A stretch of DNA of 64,000 nucleotides, from contig NZ_LMXH01000001.1 of NCBI RefSeq assembly GCF_001541095.1, forward strand, positions 756,048 through 820,047, given 5' to 3'. Numbering within the stretch: position 1 is the stretch's first letter; the number at the start of each line of letters is the position of its first letter. A program made the position numbers and the translations under genes. The notes beneath the pieces are model-generated. The model ran no database searches. It was not told the DNA's origin and saw only the letters and a program-made list of their open reading frames with translations. The DNA is from Paenibacillus sp. FJAT-26967 (lineage in GTDB: Bacteria > Bacillota > Bacilli > Paenibacillales > NBRC-103111). Shown piece by piece: positions 51,442-60,892 of the stretch.

Positions 51442-51666
51442 TTAGTAAGAGTGGTAAGAATTCGGGTAATCGTAAGCGTTAACCGGCTCTTTTGGAACCA
51501 GGAAGCTCGCAATGAGGTAGATCGCAGTGAAGGCTCCGAAGCTGAATAACGCACAGACCACGGCGATCAGCCTCACAACGGTGGAATCCACACCCAGGTA
51601 ATTCGCGATTCCTCCGCATAATCCGGTCAATTTTTTGTCTGTTCTGGAACGAAATAATTTATTCAT
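51442..51666 (-). CDS. PspC domain-containing membrane protein
   Basis: Protein of 74 residues that is essentially a PspC domain: RSRTDKKLTGLCGGIANYLGVDSTVVRLIAVVCALFSFGAFTAIYLIASFLVPKEP. PspC-domain proteins sense membrane stress in Proteobacteria and occur as stand-alone small proteins in Firmicutes. ATG at 51666 after AGGGAGAG; longer in-frame starts lack support. Monocistronic; regulator not visible. Confidence 0.85.
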   Translation of the reverse strand: MNKLFRSRTDKKLTGLCGGIANYLGVDSTVVRLIAVVCALFSFGAFTAIYLIASFLVPKEPVNAYDYPNSYHSY

Positions 51667-51998
51667 CTTAATCTCTCCCTTGAATGAGTTCGTGTTTTCT
51701 TCAATCATGTTCTTCTTCGTCAGCTCTTTGCCGTTTCTTTCTTTCATGTCTTTATTGTATAGAAGATTGGAGCCGGTCAAAACGGCCTTGAGACGGTTTG
51801 TTTCTTAGACTTTGGTCGGGGAGGCGTCACCTTATAAAGACGGGGAAGCATGCTGCCTGGAGAAGGCAGGATTGCGATTCACAGGGAATTTATGAGCGGA
51901 TTGAAAACGAAAGGGATATTTTTTCATTCCCTTCCTTGTCGATAATTGTGGTAAAATGAAGCCCAGACCTTTTTTAGGTACGGATGGAGTTTGATGCT
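51667..51998. other. Intergenic region before dnaB
   Basis: No gene is seen. On the minus strand TTGACC and TACAAT (near 51778-51753) suggest a pspC-gene promoter with 15-nt spacing. No nrdR or coaE, often linked to dnaB in Bacillus, is present here. Confidence 0.3.
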
Positions 51999-53516
51999 AT
52001 GCGTTTGACCAATTTACTGCATTTTACGGAAAACCACCGGTTCTGCGTTTACCGGGATTTTGCGCTCAGCAGTCTTGATTATAAGATGCTGTCTTCGATC
52101 TATCAGCCGATGATCGGGGGCTGCGCCATCAGTTTATACCATACGCTCTTCCAGCAGCTGTCCGCCGACAAAGCGGGCTATGCGGGGCTGGAGCAGCAGC
52201 GCAAGCTTTTCTTATCCATGGAACTGGACCCCGGTGAACGCAGCCGCAAGCTCTTTATCGAGCAGACGTCCAGGCTTGAAGCGGTAGGACTGCTGCAGAC
52301 TTCGCGGATTTATGTTCCGGAAGAAGAAGATTACATCTACGAATACACGCTGTTTTGTCCTCTGTCGCCCAATGAATTTTTCCGCAATCAACATCTGACC
52401 CTGCTGCTTCGTGACAAAATAGGCAAATTCATGCTGCTTTCGCTGCGGGATGATTTGACTACACCGGAGCCTGAAGAATTAACCGGTGCCGACAGCGAGA
52501 ATCTGTCCGTTCCTTTTTATGAGCTGTTCAGCCTGAACACGCATGTGATCGATTACGAGCTGGAACAGGCGCTCTACGAAGCTTCGGCCGGCAAGCAGAC
52601 AGGCCAGCCTATGGACGTAACGACCAAAGGATACGAGTATGCCGATCTGATTACCCGGTTCCCCCGGGGATCTTATAACCGGATTCACGTAGAGAATCTG
52701 AAGTATAAGCCGGAGATAATGATCTCCATTAATATGGTCGCAAGGAAATACAGTCTTACGCTTCAGGAAACATGCCGGCTGTTGGATGAAGACGGTATGT
52801 TCGATGAGGATGGCGAGCTTCAGATTGATTCTCTCCAATACAAGGCGAATTTGTATTTCCGTCAAGGCAAGAAGAGAGAGGAAGAACGCGAGCGGTTTCT
52901 TCAACGAGCCGAAGCGAATTCGGCCGATTCTTCGCCGGAAGCTGCTGAAGCGGCTTCACGGGAGGTTGAGATGCAGTATTATCTGGAAGTGCCTGCGTTC
53001 CTGCAGGCATCTAATAATGAACACCAGTATAATACGCTTCTCAAGAACGAGCCTTACACGCGTGTTCTGCAAAGCTTTTTTACGCAAGGACCCGTTCCGA
53101 ACGGCGTCCTGGATATTTTCGAGAAAATCGATCTCAATTATAAATTGAAAGAGGAAGTCATTAACGTCCTTATTCATTACATTCATATAGACAAACGATC
53201 CTGGGCCAAGTCGTCCATTGAAGCGGTAGCCTCGGATATGCTGGGCAAACATATAGCTACCTTCGAAGAGGCCGTCGACTATGTGCGTCAGCGGATCAAA
53301 TTCCGCGAGCAGGCAGCGGCCAAAGCTGCGGCAGCGAAAGCTTCGGGAGCGGGAACTTACAGCGGCAGGAGCCGGACACGTACACCTGCAAGCAAGACGC
53401 AGAAGCCTCAGATTCCAATTGTCCAGAACAGCGGACAGACCACGCGCGTGACGGATGAAGAGCTCGAAGAGATGCTCAGTAAGGCCAAACGGCTGGATGA
53501 AATGTTCAATTCTTAA
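51999..53516 (+). CDS. dnaB: Replication initiation/helicase loader protein DnaB (Gram-positive type)
   Basis: DnaB/DnaD-family protein of 505 residues required for loading the replicative helicase at oriC with DnaD and DnaI. The N-terminal winged-helix region (NHRFCVYRDFALSSLDYKMLSSIYQPMIGGCAISLYHTLFQQL) and the C-terminal DDBH2-like domain (YTRVLQSFFTQGPVPNGVLDIFEKIDLNYKLKEEVINVLIHY) are recognisable. A variable charged linker and an Ala/Lys-rich region (EQAAAKAAAAKASGAGT) follow. ATG at 51999 lies 9 nt after GGAG; an upstream in-frame ATG at 51984 covers it. Immediately precedes dnaI, as expected. Confidence 0.9.
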   Translation: MRLTNLLHFTENHRFCVYRDFALSSLDYKMLSSIYQPMIGGCAISLYHTLFQQLSADKAGYAGLEQQRKLFLSMELDPGERSRKLFIEQTSRLEAVGLLQTSRIYVPEEEDYIYEYTLFCPLSPNEFFRNQHLTLLLRDKIGKFMLLSLRDDLTTPEPEELTGADSENLSVPFYELFSLNTHVIDYELEQALYEASAGKQTGQPMDVTTKGYEYADLITRFPRGSYNRIHVENLKYKPEIMISINMVARKYSLTLQETCRLLDEDGMFDEDGELQIDSLQYKANLYFRQGKKREEERERFLQRAEANSADSSPEAAEAASREVEMQYYLEVPAFLQASNNEHQYNTLLKNEPYTRVLQSFFTQGPVPNGVLDIFEKIDLNYKLKEEVINVLIHYIHIDKRSWAKSSIEAVASDMLGKHIATFEEAVDYVRQRIKFREQAAAKAAAAKASGAGTYSGRSRTRTPASKTQKPQIPIVQNSGQTTRVTDEELEEMLSKAKRLDEMFNS

Positions 53517-53581
53517 TTACGCAGAACTGATGATGGTTCTCATTCATATTAGCAAGTATGCCTATGGCGGGAGGAGGAACC

Positions 53582-54535
53582 GTGTTGGAGTCGTTGTCTG
53601 ATATGCTGAAGCAGATGCCCAAAACCGACTGGATGAAAAGAGCGGAGCAGCAGGCCAAGCTTGTGCTGGAGGACCCGATGATCCTCAAGCTCCGGGAACA
53701 GCATCCGGCACTCGATGACCGTACCTTAAAGGTGAATATGAACCGGCTGTATCAGTATGTGAGAGAGTATAATCACTGTGCAAACTGCCCCGGTCTTGAG
53801 AACTGTCCCAACGATATGACGGGCCATTATACGGTACTGAATGTCGAAGAAACAGGCGAGCAGACGTATATCCATGAGGAAAAAACAGCCTGCCGGAAGT
53901 TTATCGCCAAGCAGACGCAGGATGCGATCCGCAGCCGGATCCGGACTTTTCATATCGATGAGCAGGCTTTGAGCCGCGAGCATACCTATGCGGATATCCT
54001 GCGGACGGACTTGCAGCGGGCCAAAGCGGTGGATCAATTGAACGATTATGTGATCCGTACAGCGGAGGAGGGTCCGCTTAAGAAGGGCTTGTATCTTCAA
54101 GGCTCCTTTGGAACGGGGAAGACGTTCCTTATGTGCTACATGCTCTATCAGCTGGCAAAGAAAGGATTTACCGGCGCTATCGTGTATATGCCGGACTTTG
54201 CGGAGGATCTGAAGGGAATGTTCGGAGACCCTCAGAAGCTGAGAGAAACGATTGAACTGCTTAAGGAGACCGATCTTCTTGTGTTTGATGATATCGGTGC
54301 GGAGAATTTAAATCCGTGGCTGCGTGACCATGTAATCGGAGCGATCCTTAATTACCGCATGAACCGCAAACCGACTTTTTTCACGTCAAATTATGATCTT
54401 AATGCCCTTGAGAAGCATTTCAGCTTTACGAATAAGGACGGCGATGAGGAATTCAAAGGCCAGCGTATTATGGACCGGATTCGTCCCTATGTAGAGGTGC
54501 TGGTTATAGACGGGAAGAACAAGCGGGGAGCCTGA
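53582..54535 (+). CDS. dnaI: Primosomal helicase loader DnaI
   Basis: AAA+ ATPase of about 317 residues that loads the replicative helicase. The N-terminal zinc-binding half has CANCPGLENCPNDMTGHY and a third Cys in TACRKF; the ATPase half has Walker A GSFGTGKT and Walker B LLVFDDIGAEN, sensor-like FTSNYDL, and an arginine-finger region (RIMDRIRPYVEVL). Start is GTG (53582) or TTG (53585); AGGAGG is 4 or 7 nt before them, so the TTG has better spacing. Follows dnaB in the usual order. A terminator is at 54578. Confidence 0.93.
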   Translation: MLESLSDMLKQMPKTDWMKRAEQQAKLVLEDPMILKLREQHPALDDRTLKVNMNRLYQYVREYNHCANCPGLENCPNDMTGHYTVLNVEETGEQTYIHEEKTACRKFIAKQTQDAIRSRIRTFHIDEQALSREHTYADILRTDLQRAKAVDQLNDYVIRTAEEGPLKKGLYLQGSFGTGKTFLMCYMLYQLAKKGFTGAIVYMPDFAEDLKGMFGDPQKLRETIELLKETDLLVFDDIGAENLNPWLRDHVIGAILNYRMNRKPTFFTSNYDLNALEKHFSFTNKDGDEEFKGQRIMDRIRPYVEVLVIDGKNKRGA

Positions 54536-54577
54536 GCGAGCGGCAGTTTAGCTGGAGGAATCCGGAACAATAAGCAG

Positions 54578-54606
54578 AACCGTCAAGGGCGTCCTTGGCG
54601 GTTTTT
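54578..54606 (+). terminator. Terminator after dnaI
   Basis: AACCGTCAAGG and CCTTGGCGGTT form the stem, followed by TTTT. Confidence 0.7.
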
Positions 54607-54727
54607 GCCGTGTCGTAACCGGGCAGCGGAATTAAATTAAAACAGTCCGCCCGCACCGGATCCTTCGGCGGGCAGACTGTATGTATCCGGCATGCGTCCG
54701 GTTTAGTCATTTGTATTTGTAGAAGAA

Positions 54728-55741
54728 TTACTTCTTAAGCTGCTCAAGTTCATGGGTGACCCGCTCCACCATTTGGGCAAAGGAAGTCAGCTCTTGGGAG
54801 CTTGCCGCTTGCGTACGCGCATAGTTAGTCGTCTGCTCCGACTCGGAGTGAACTTTATCCAGAATCGCGTTAATGGCTTCGAGCTTGTCTTGGATAAGCT
54901 CCAGAGATTCCCGCGAACGCGATGCCAGCTTACGCACTTCGTTGGCGACAACCTCGAATCCGCGTCCGTATTCACCGGAGTGTGCAGCTTCGATCGCCGC
55001 ATTGAGGCCGAGCAGATGGGTCTGATCCGAAATTTCCTTCATCAGGGATCCCATGCCTTCAATATGAGTTACTTCTTCATTCAACTGCTGAAGCAGTTGA
55101 TGGGATTTGTCCTGGGATTCGGCGGTGGAGATAGCTGTCTCCGCTACCATCTGGCTGCTGCTGCTTAGTTCGACCATCATAGAGGCGAGGTCCTGTACGG
55201 CTTTATTGATACCGGTCAGCATCAAGGCCTGATCATCCGCGAGCTTCTGCACTTGAGCCTTCTCGTCTTTCTCATATGCTTCGAGGACGAGCTGGGAATC
55301 AAGATTGAACATCTTGGTCAAAGCATGTACGATCTCCATCCAAGGACCATCCGGCATAATCCGGCGGAAATGAACCAGAGACAGATCCAGATACAACATA
55401 TAAGTGCCGAGATACCAGTCTGTAGTGAGACCGATCCGCGAATGGACCCTTCCGACAATCAGACGATCTTCAATGTATCGTTCGTTAATCACACCGGCTG
55501 TCATCGAAAGAAAATAGTCGGTTTGCGTTTTCTTCAGACGGTCCAGTGTGCTGTGGCGCTCAATAATTTGTTTTAAGGCGGGCTCTTTAACCAACTGATC
55601 GTAAAGTTCCTCGACCATGACATCCACAATTTCTTTGAAAGCCATTTCATGTGACTTCAGCAGCTGCAAGTCTTTCTCGGTGATCCCGGTAAAACGAACC
55701 TGCTGCGATCTTTTGTCAGACAATTGAATCAAGAAGGGCAC
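54728..55741 (-). CDS. Globin-coupled chemotaxis-type sensor (HemAT-like)
   Basis: Soluble sensor of 337 residues. The first 160 residues are a globin domain ([40 protein letters not shown], then [23 protein letters not shown] with the proximal His100). The second half is a short methyl-accepting-type signalling domain ([43 protein letters not shown]). It lacks membrane segments and is about 95 residues shorter than Bacillus HemAT. It probably senses O2 for aerotaxis or another output. GTG at 55741 has only a weak ribosome site; TTG at 55732 is an alternative. Confidence 0.88.
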   Translation of the reverse strand: MPFLIQLSDKRSQQVRFTGITEKDLQLLKSHEMAFKEIVDVMVEELYDQLVKEPALKQIIERHSTLDRLKKTQTDYFLSMTAGVINERYIEDRLIVGRVHSRIGLTTDWYLGTYMLYLDLSLVHFRRIMPDGPWMEIVHALTKMFNLDSQLVLEAYEKDEKAQVQKLADDQALMLTGINKAVQDLASMMVELSSSSQMVAETAISTAESQDKSHQLLQQLNEEVTHIEGMGSLMKEISDQTHLLGLNAAIEAAHSGEYGRGFEVVANEVRKLASRSRESLELIQDKLEAINAILDKVHSESEQTTNYARTQAASSQELTSFAQMVERVTHELEQLKK

Positions 55742-55908
55742 CCCATTTTCTTCGAGTTTGCTAATTTCTGTTATGGGACATGTTGCCCCCGAACTATTCT
55801 TCTACATTTCTGTTGGAAAATCCTTCTTAAAGGGAGCTTAGGTCCAAAATGATGCTTACCATTGTGAGTTGATGTTCAATATAGGAGCGCGATAGCGTGC
55901 AAAACGCA

Positions 55909-55942
55909 AGAAAAAAACCTGTCCGCATAGCAGCGCAGGTTT
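55909..55942 (-). terminator. Terminator of the small YqzM-like gene
   Basis: On the minus strand, AACCTG...CAGGTT with an inner GC-rich loop is followed by seven T residues. Confidence 0.6.
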
Positions 55943-55958
55943 CCTTCCGGACTCTGTA

Positions 55959-56096
55959 TCAGCCCACCAGCAATTTGATAACAACTCCAATGGTGAAGAT
56001 ACCCATCAGAACGATGAAGAATCCACCAAAACCAAGGGCGACATCCATAAAATCGTTGCGGGGCTCTTCATTTACATGAATTCTAGGATCGCTCAC
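55959..56096 (-). CDS. Small membrane protein, YqzM-like
   Basis: Protein of 45 residues with a polar N-terminus (SDPRIHVNEEPRNDFMD) and one membrane segment (VALGFGGFFIVLMGIFTIGVVIKLLVG). AGGAGG lies 7 nt before the GTG start at 56096, and a hairpin with T run follows. The NDFMDVALGFGG...IKLL pattern recalls YqzM-type peptides of Bacillales; I am only moderately sure of the family. Function unknown. Confidence 0.65.
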   Translation of the reverse strand: MSDPRIHVNEEPRNDFMDVALGFGGFFIVLMGIFTIGVVIKLLVG

Positions 56097-56255
56097 GCAT
56101 GTTCCTCCTTGCTTATCTGCTTAAAAGTGCAGATTTAGGCTTATGATCCAGTATACCCATTTTTCAAGAAACTTGTAAAGCATCCTAAAGTGGAATCCGT
56201 GACAAACTTGTAACATAGAAGTGGACTGCCATTTTTTACTGGGGGGTGACTTCGT

Positions 56256-56283
56256 TTGAAAAAGACTCGTATTGTGGTATACT
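56256..56283 (+). promoter_or_regulatory. trxA promoter
   Basis: TTGAAA (56256-56261) and TATACT (56278-56283), 16 nt apart, about 70 nt before trxA. Confidence 0.55.
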
Positions 56284-56353
56284 TTACATGTTGACATATC
56301 CGGATCCGCTGAGGATTTCGATGAACTTTTAGATTATTAAGGAGGAAGAAATC

Positions 56354-56668
56354 ATGGCGATCGTAAACGTAACGGACCAATCCTTTAAAGGTGAAGTAGA
56401 AGCAGAAGGAACGGTTCTTGTTGATTTCTGGGCACCATGGTGCGGACCTTGTAAGATGATAGCACCTGTGCTTGAAGAGCTGTCCAAAGAACAGACTAGC
56501 CTCAAAATTGCAAAAGTGAACGTGGATGACAATCCGGAATCCGCTTCCCGCTTTGGCGTGATGAGCATCCCGACTCTGATCGTATTCAAGAATGGTCAAC
56601 CGGTTGATAAAGTCGTGGGCTTCCAGTCCAAAGACGCGCTCAAGAATGTACTTTCCCGCCATCAATAA
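56354..56668 (+). CDS. trxA: Thioredoxin
   Basis: Thioredoxin of 104 residues with the canonical active site [13 protein letters not shown] and the cis-proline block [15 protein letters not shown]. Reduces disulfides in ribonucleotide reductase, peroxiredoxins and many other targets, with electrons from thioredoxin reductase. AAGGAGGAAG precedes the ATG. Monocistronic, with a terminator before uvrC; trxA next to uvrC is a common Firmicute arrangement. Confidence 0.96.
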   Translation: MAIVNVTDQSFKGEVEAEGTVLVDFWAPWCGPCKMIAPVLEELSKEQTSLKIAKVNVDDNPESASRFGVMSIPTLIVFKNGQPVDKVVGFQSKDALKNVLSRHQ

Positions 56669-56694
56669 GATTTGATGGGATAATGAATGAGAAA

Positions 56695-56732
56695 AAGCTC
56701 TTTTTCTGCTATGCTGGAAAAGAGCTTTTTTT
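56695..56732 (+). terminator. Terminator between trxA and uvrC
   Basis: AAGCTCTTTT pairs with AAAAGAGCTT around TCTGCTATGCTGG, followed by TTTTT. Confidence 0.8.
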
Positions 56733-56777
56733 GTCGTTAGCAGGCAGGGAAGCTGTTAAGTAAGGGAGGGAGAGGCT

Positions 56778-58886
56778 GTGACGGAAGAACGGGGAGAGGA
56801 ACCTCTCCACATGAGGACCCGTGAGGAAAGCGAGGAGCTCATCCGCAATAAACTCGCACTGCTGCCGGATAAACCCGGATGCTATCTCATGAAGAATGCC
56901 GAAGGTAAAATCATTTATGTTGGGAAAGCCAAAGTACTTAAAAACCGCGTACGTTCTTATTTCACCGGCAGCCATGACGGTAAAACGCAGAGGCTCGTAT
57001 CGGAAATACGCGATTTCGAATATATCGTAACGTCCAGCAATATCGAGGCGCTTATTCTGGAGTGCAACTTGATCAAGCAGTACTATCCCCGCTATAATGT
57101 GCTGCTCAAAGACGACAAGTCGTTTCCTTATATCAAAATCACTAATGAAGAGCAGCCGCGTCTGGAAGTTACACGCAAAATCATTAAGGACAAAGGAAAA
57201 TATTTCGGACCTTATCCGAATGCTTTTGCGGCGCAGGAAACGAAGAAACTCCTGGACCGTCTGTATCCGCTCCGCAAGTGCAAGACGATTCCGGACCGGG
57301 TCTGTCTTTACTATCATTTGGGGCAGTGCCTCGCTCCTTGTGTGCATGATATAACGAGGGAGCAGAACGAAGAGATGGTGCAGGGAATCGTCCGTTTCCT
57401 GAGTGGAGGACATGACCAGGTCAAGAAGGAGCTTTCCTCCAAAATGCATGCCGCGGCTGAAGAACTGAACTTCGAGCGCGCCAAGGAACTGCGCGATCTT
57501 CTGATTAACATCGATGCGGTGATGGAGAAGCAGAAAATCACGACGACCGACGTGGTCGACCGGGATATTTTCGGCTATGCCGTGGATAAGGGCTGGATGT
57601 GCGTACAGATTCTGTACATGAGGCAGGGGAAGCTGATCGAACGGCATGTGACGATGTTCCCTTTCTACGGGGACGAATACGACGACTTCGTGTCGTACGT
57701 CATGCAAGTGTACAGCGAGAACCCGGCGCTGCCCAGGGAGATCTTCCTGCCGGGGCGTTCGCAAGCCGCTGCAGACACCGCCCTGCCGGTGGAATCGGCA
57801 GCCGTACAACCTGCGGATCCTTCGGATGCCGCCGCGCTGCCGGAAGCCGCTGAGGGTGCGGGGCAAGGCATCTCGCCTGCGGCAGGAGCATCTGGACGCA
57901 GCTTTGCAGACGCCGGCGGAAGAAGCCGCAGGGAAGCCGCCCTCGCGGAGCTTGCAGACCATGCAGCTGCCGAAGAGGCCGATCTTCACGCCGCGGCAGG
58001 GCCTTCCGACAGCGACCAGAAGGACGTCAAAGCCGCCCTGGAGAGCTGGCTGAAGGTGAAGGTCTACTTCCCTCAGCGCGGACTGAAGAAGCAGATGATC
58101 GAGATGGCGACCGACAATGCGCGTGTCGGTCTGGAAGAAAAATTCCGGCTGATCGAGCGTGACGCCCAGCGGACCGTACTGGCTGTCGAGCAGCTCGGCA
58201 GCTGGCTGGGAACCGGGCCGGTGCGCCGGATTGAGGCGTTCGACAACTCGAACATCCAGGGCTCAGACCCGGTTGCGGGGATGGTCGTCTTCACCGACGG
58301 TAAGCCTGACCGCAAGGAATACCGCAAGTTCAAGATCAGGACCGTGAAGGGACCGGACGATTACCAGTCCATGCGTGAAGTGATACGCCGCCGATATGAG
58401 CGGGTGCTGAAGGAGAATCTTCCGCTTCCCGATCTGATCATCGTCGACGGGGGGAAGGGGCAGATATCCGTCGCAGTCGATGTCTTGGAGAACGAGCTGG
58501 GCTTGTTCGTGCCCGTATGCGGCCTCTCCAAGGACGTCAAGCATAAGACGGCGATGCTTCTGGCAGGCGATCCTCCCCAGGTCGTGCCGATTCCGCGCGA
58601 CAGCCAGGAGTTCTATCTGCTCCACCGGATTCAGGATGAGGTCCACCGCTACGCCATTACATTCCATAGGGAAAGCCGCGCGAAGTCCATGGTCGTCTCT
58701 CAGCTGGACGCCATTCCGGGAATCGGCGAGAAGCGCAGGAAGCTGCTCCTGAAGCATTTCGGTTCGGTTAAAAAAATAAAAGAGGCCGCAGTCGAAGACT
58801 TTAGGCCTCTTGGAATCGGCGAGAAGCTTGCCGAAGTTATTCTTCAATCCCTCAGGGGAGAAGTGGAGGGGGAGCCGCAGAACTAG
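56778..58886 (+). CDS. uvrC: Excinuclease ABC subunit C with an Ala-rich insertion
   Basis: Nucleotide-excision-repair nuclease of 702 residues, about 100 more than usual. Domains in order: GIY-YIG nuclease ([30 protein letters not shown]), a zinc-independent Cys region with [16 protein letters not shown] motif ([22 protein letters not shown]), an Ala/Glu/Gly-rich stretch (about residues 320-415), the RNase H-like endonuclease domain ([41 protein letters not shown]) and a C-terminal helix-hairpin-helix pair ([35 protein letters not shown]). GTG at 56778 after GGGAGGGAG. The 3' end overlaps the opposing CPBP gene. Confidence 0.95.
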   Translation: MTEERGEEPLHMRTREESEELIRNKLALLPDKPGCYLMKNAEGKIIYVGKAKVLKNRVRSYFTGSHDGKTQRLVSEIRDFEYIVTSSNIEALILECNLIKQYYPRYNVLLKDDKSFPYIKITNEEQPRLEVTRKIIKDKGKYFGPYPNAFAAQETKKLLDRLYPLRKCKTIPDRVCLYYHLGQCLAPCVHDITREQNEEMVQGIVRFLSGGHDQVKKELSSKMHAAAEELNFERAKELRDLLINIDAVMEKQKITTTDVVDRDIFGYAVDKGWMCVQILYMRQGKLIERHVTMFPFYGDEYDDFVSYVMQVYSENPALPREIFLPGRSQAAADTALPVESAAVQPADPSDAAALPEAAEGAGQGISPAAGASGRSFADAGGRSRREAALAELADHAAAEEADLHAAAGPSDSDQKDVKAALESWLKVKVYFPQRGLKKQMIEMATDNARVGLEEKFRLIERDAQRTVLAVEQLGSWLGTGPVRRIEAFDNSNIQGSDPVAGMVVFTDGKPDRKEYRKFKIRTVKGPDDYQSMREVIRRRYERVLKENLPLPDLIIVDGGKGQISVAVDVLENELGLFVPVCGLSKDVKHKTAMLLAGDPPQVVPIPRDSQEFYLLHRIQDEVHRYAITFHRESRAKSMVVSQLDAIPGIGEKRRKLLLKHFGSVKKIKEAAVEDFRPLGIGEKLAEVILQSLRGEVEGEPQN

Positions 58887-60501
58887 GCGGCTTCTTTTTT
58901 TTGCCGTGCAGCCAGGAAGCGGCATACCCGATTAAAGCGGGCAGCCAGATGTAGGCGATGCCCAGCAGGGGCTCGCTCTCAGGGCCAAGCGTCAGCAGTG
59001 TCAGCCCCATGAGAATGCTGTTCATTGCGGTATGGGCGAATACTACGGTGAGCAGGCCGTATCTCAGGAAGGCCAGTCCGAAAACCACGCCGAGCAGGGT
59101 TACCTCAATCAGCCGGGTGTATACCGGATAGATCGGATAGGCCGTATGCCCGGCGGCCCAGATCAGGCTGGGAATCAGCACCGCCAGCCATTGGAGCCGG
59201 AAGCGGAATAGCGTCAGGAAGAGAGCGATTCCGAGCAGCCGGAATGTCGCTTCTTCCGAGATGGCAGCCGCCCATGCCATAAGAGGCAGAAGACCGGGCT
59301 GGAGCAGGTTCTCGGGCGATGTGGACGGATCATTGATGGACCAGACCCCGAGTCCTCTCTCGAATATCAGGAAGAGCACCTGCTGAAGCCCCAGCAGGAA
59401 AAGGCAGAGAAGATAACCCTGGAGCATGCTTCGTTTGACGTGCGGGCCAAAGTCTTCTTCGCTCCAGCGGGGCCACAGGCTTCTCCCTGCACGCCGCCAC
59501 AAGCCTTCTCCGGCAACAAAGGAGAAGTAGACGGCTGCGCCCATCAGCAGCGTTACGAAGTTCATGAGCAGCAAGGCCGCCATCGTGTCCTGACCGTCTG
59601 CCGTCATCGGACTCATTGTTTTGTATGCCGGGTAGGAATTGATATTATTCATCACGTAAATCACGATAAAAACAGCCGTTAGCAGCACTCCCCGGCCAAA
59701 CTGAACCGTTCTGCGCCTTACGATTGTATAGGCTAGGGCGGCCAGTGCCATAAGACCGTTTCCCCATAGGGAAATTCGGGTCATGAAGGCAGCGGCATCA
59801 TCCTGCTGATTAAGCCAGGAAGAATACGACTGGGGAAGGTCAAAACCTTGCTGGAGTGAGATAACACGGCTGCCTTCCAGCTGTACGGTGATCTCCATCG
59901 CAGCCTTGCCGACCGTGTCTTGGGTCCGCTTGAATACCAGCTGGCCCGAAGAGCCCGCTTCCCCCGGAAGCTGGCGGAATTGCTCGGGCTCATACCCGAG
60001 GGAGGATATGGCACTGCGTGCATAGGAGACCCGCTGCGCCTCGGAGAGGGAGCCTGGCTGCTGCATCGCTGTACTCGCCTGAAGCTGTTTCCACCCGAGT
60101 ACGGCCTTAGTCTCACGATGGATATCTACCGTCCAACGTTTGCTACCGGGTGATTTCTCCGCGACTTCAACGCGGTAGAAATCCAGCGGCAGCTTGCTGC
60201 CGTATGTATCTTTGTAGGTCTGCTGAAGCTTCTCCTTCTCCAGGTACCCGCTCATGTCTTTGTCTGACTGATAGACGACGAAGGTATCTAACGAGGTTCC
60301 GGGCGCTGTTAATTCCTGCTGCTGCAGCCAGTGTACCGCGGATTCCGCCGCTTGGGCTTTGGTTATTCTCTTCATTGCATCAGTTGGGGCCGTTTCAGAA
60401 GAATCTGAGCTGAGGTTGTAGGCCAATAAAGCGGCGATATACAGAATGATACCGATTCCGGCTAACAGCAGCAGGGACCTGTCAACTCTTGTTTTTCTCA
60501 T
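58852..60501 (-). CDS. CPBP family intramembrane metalloprotease
   Basis: Protein of 549 residues. A long N-terminal region begins with one membrane anchor and continues as a soluble domain (about residues 45-225); then eight or so hydrophobic segments carry the CPBP motifs EEATFR (EExxxR), WAAGHTAYP and AHTAMNS (HxxxN). CPBP (Abi/CAAX-like) proteins act as membrane proteases in bacteriocin immunity, prenyl-protein processing or scaffolds. ATG at 60501 after GGAGG. The 3' end overlaps uvrC by 35 bp, and the tail is rich in Lys, Pro and Ala. Role unknown. Confidence 0.8.
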   Translation of the reverse strand: MRKTRVDRSLLLLAGIGIILYIAALLAYNLSSDSSETAPTDAMKRITKAQAAESAVHWLQQQELTAPGTSLDTFVVYQSDKDMSGYLEKEKLQQTYKDTYGSKLPLDFYRVEVAEKSPGSKRWTVDIHRETKAVLGWKQLQASTAMQQPGSLSEAQRVSYARSAISSLGYEPEQFRQLPGEAGSSGQLVFKRTQDTVGKAAMEITVQLEGSRVISLQQGFDLPQSYSSWLNQQDDAAAFMTRISLWGNGLMALAALAYTIVRRRTVQFGRGVLLTAVFIVIYVMNNINSYPAYKTMSPMTADGQDTMAALLLMNFVTLLMGAAVYFSFVAGEGLWRRAGRSLWPRWSEEDFGPHVKRSMLQGYLLCLFLLGLQQVLFLIFERGLGVWSINDPSTSPENLLQPGLLPLMAWAAAISEEATFRLLGIALFLTLFRFRLQWLAVLIPSLIWAAGHTAYPIYPVYTRLIEVTLLGVVFGLAFLRYGLLTVVFAHTAMNSILMGLTLLTLGPESEPLLGIAYIWLPALIGYAASWLHGKKKKPPSSAAPPPLLP

Positions 60502-60690
60502 AGGCAAGCCTCCGCGATCTCTTGTTTTTCTAAACGTAACATAGTTTATGCAAGGATGCCAAATGGTGTCTGCCAGCTAGCTGTAAGTAGATTCAGGCCT
60601 TTTCCCCCTCCAAAACCAGGATAAAAGGGAATTGTATTCGTTGAACAACAGATATATAATTCTGATGATTCTCAAGCTCGATTAACTTCA

Positions 60691-60838
60691 TACGCCGAAT
60701 TTCCATAGGAAAGCGGGGGAACCATATCCATGGGGTGAATTTTGCCGCAAAGCCTGAAAAGGCCGGGGCGAATAGGGTGCCTGTACATCCGAATCCGACA
60801 GCTAACCTCGCAGGCGAAGAGCAGGAACCATACCGAAA
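60691..60838 (+). promoter_or_regulatory. c-di-AMP riboswitch (ydaO-yuaA class)
   Basis: The region has the hallmarks of the class: GCCGAA... AAAGCGGGGGAACC near its start, GGGGTGAAT, a GGCGAATAGGGTG segment and the near-invariant CCGAATCCGACAGCTAACCTCGCAGGCG-type block (60789-60816). It precedes the potassium-uptake genes ktrB-ktrA, which this riboswitch class controls in Bacillus, where high c-di-AMP lowers expression. Confidence 0.92.
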
Positions 60839-60892
60839 GGCAGTGGGTTTCCAGTGTCTTTTTTGCGTTAACATTTTTAGGAGGAACCCGTA

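Noticed and set aside
56709-57989. 426-residue minus-strand frame opposite uvrC
   Set aside because: Antisense to a validated uvrC; no motifs and no ribosome site found.
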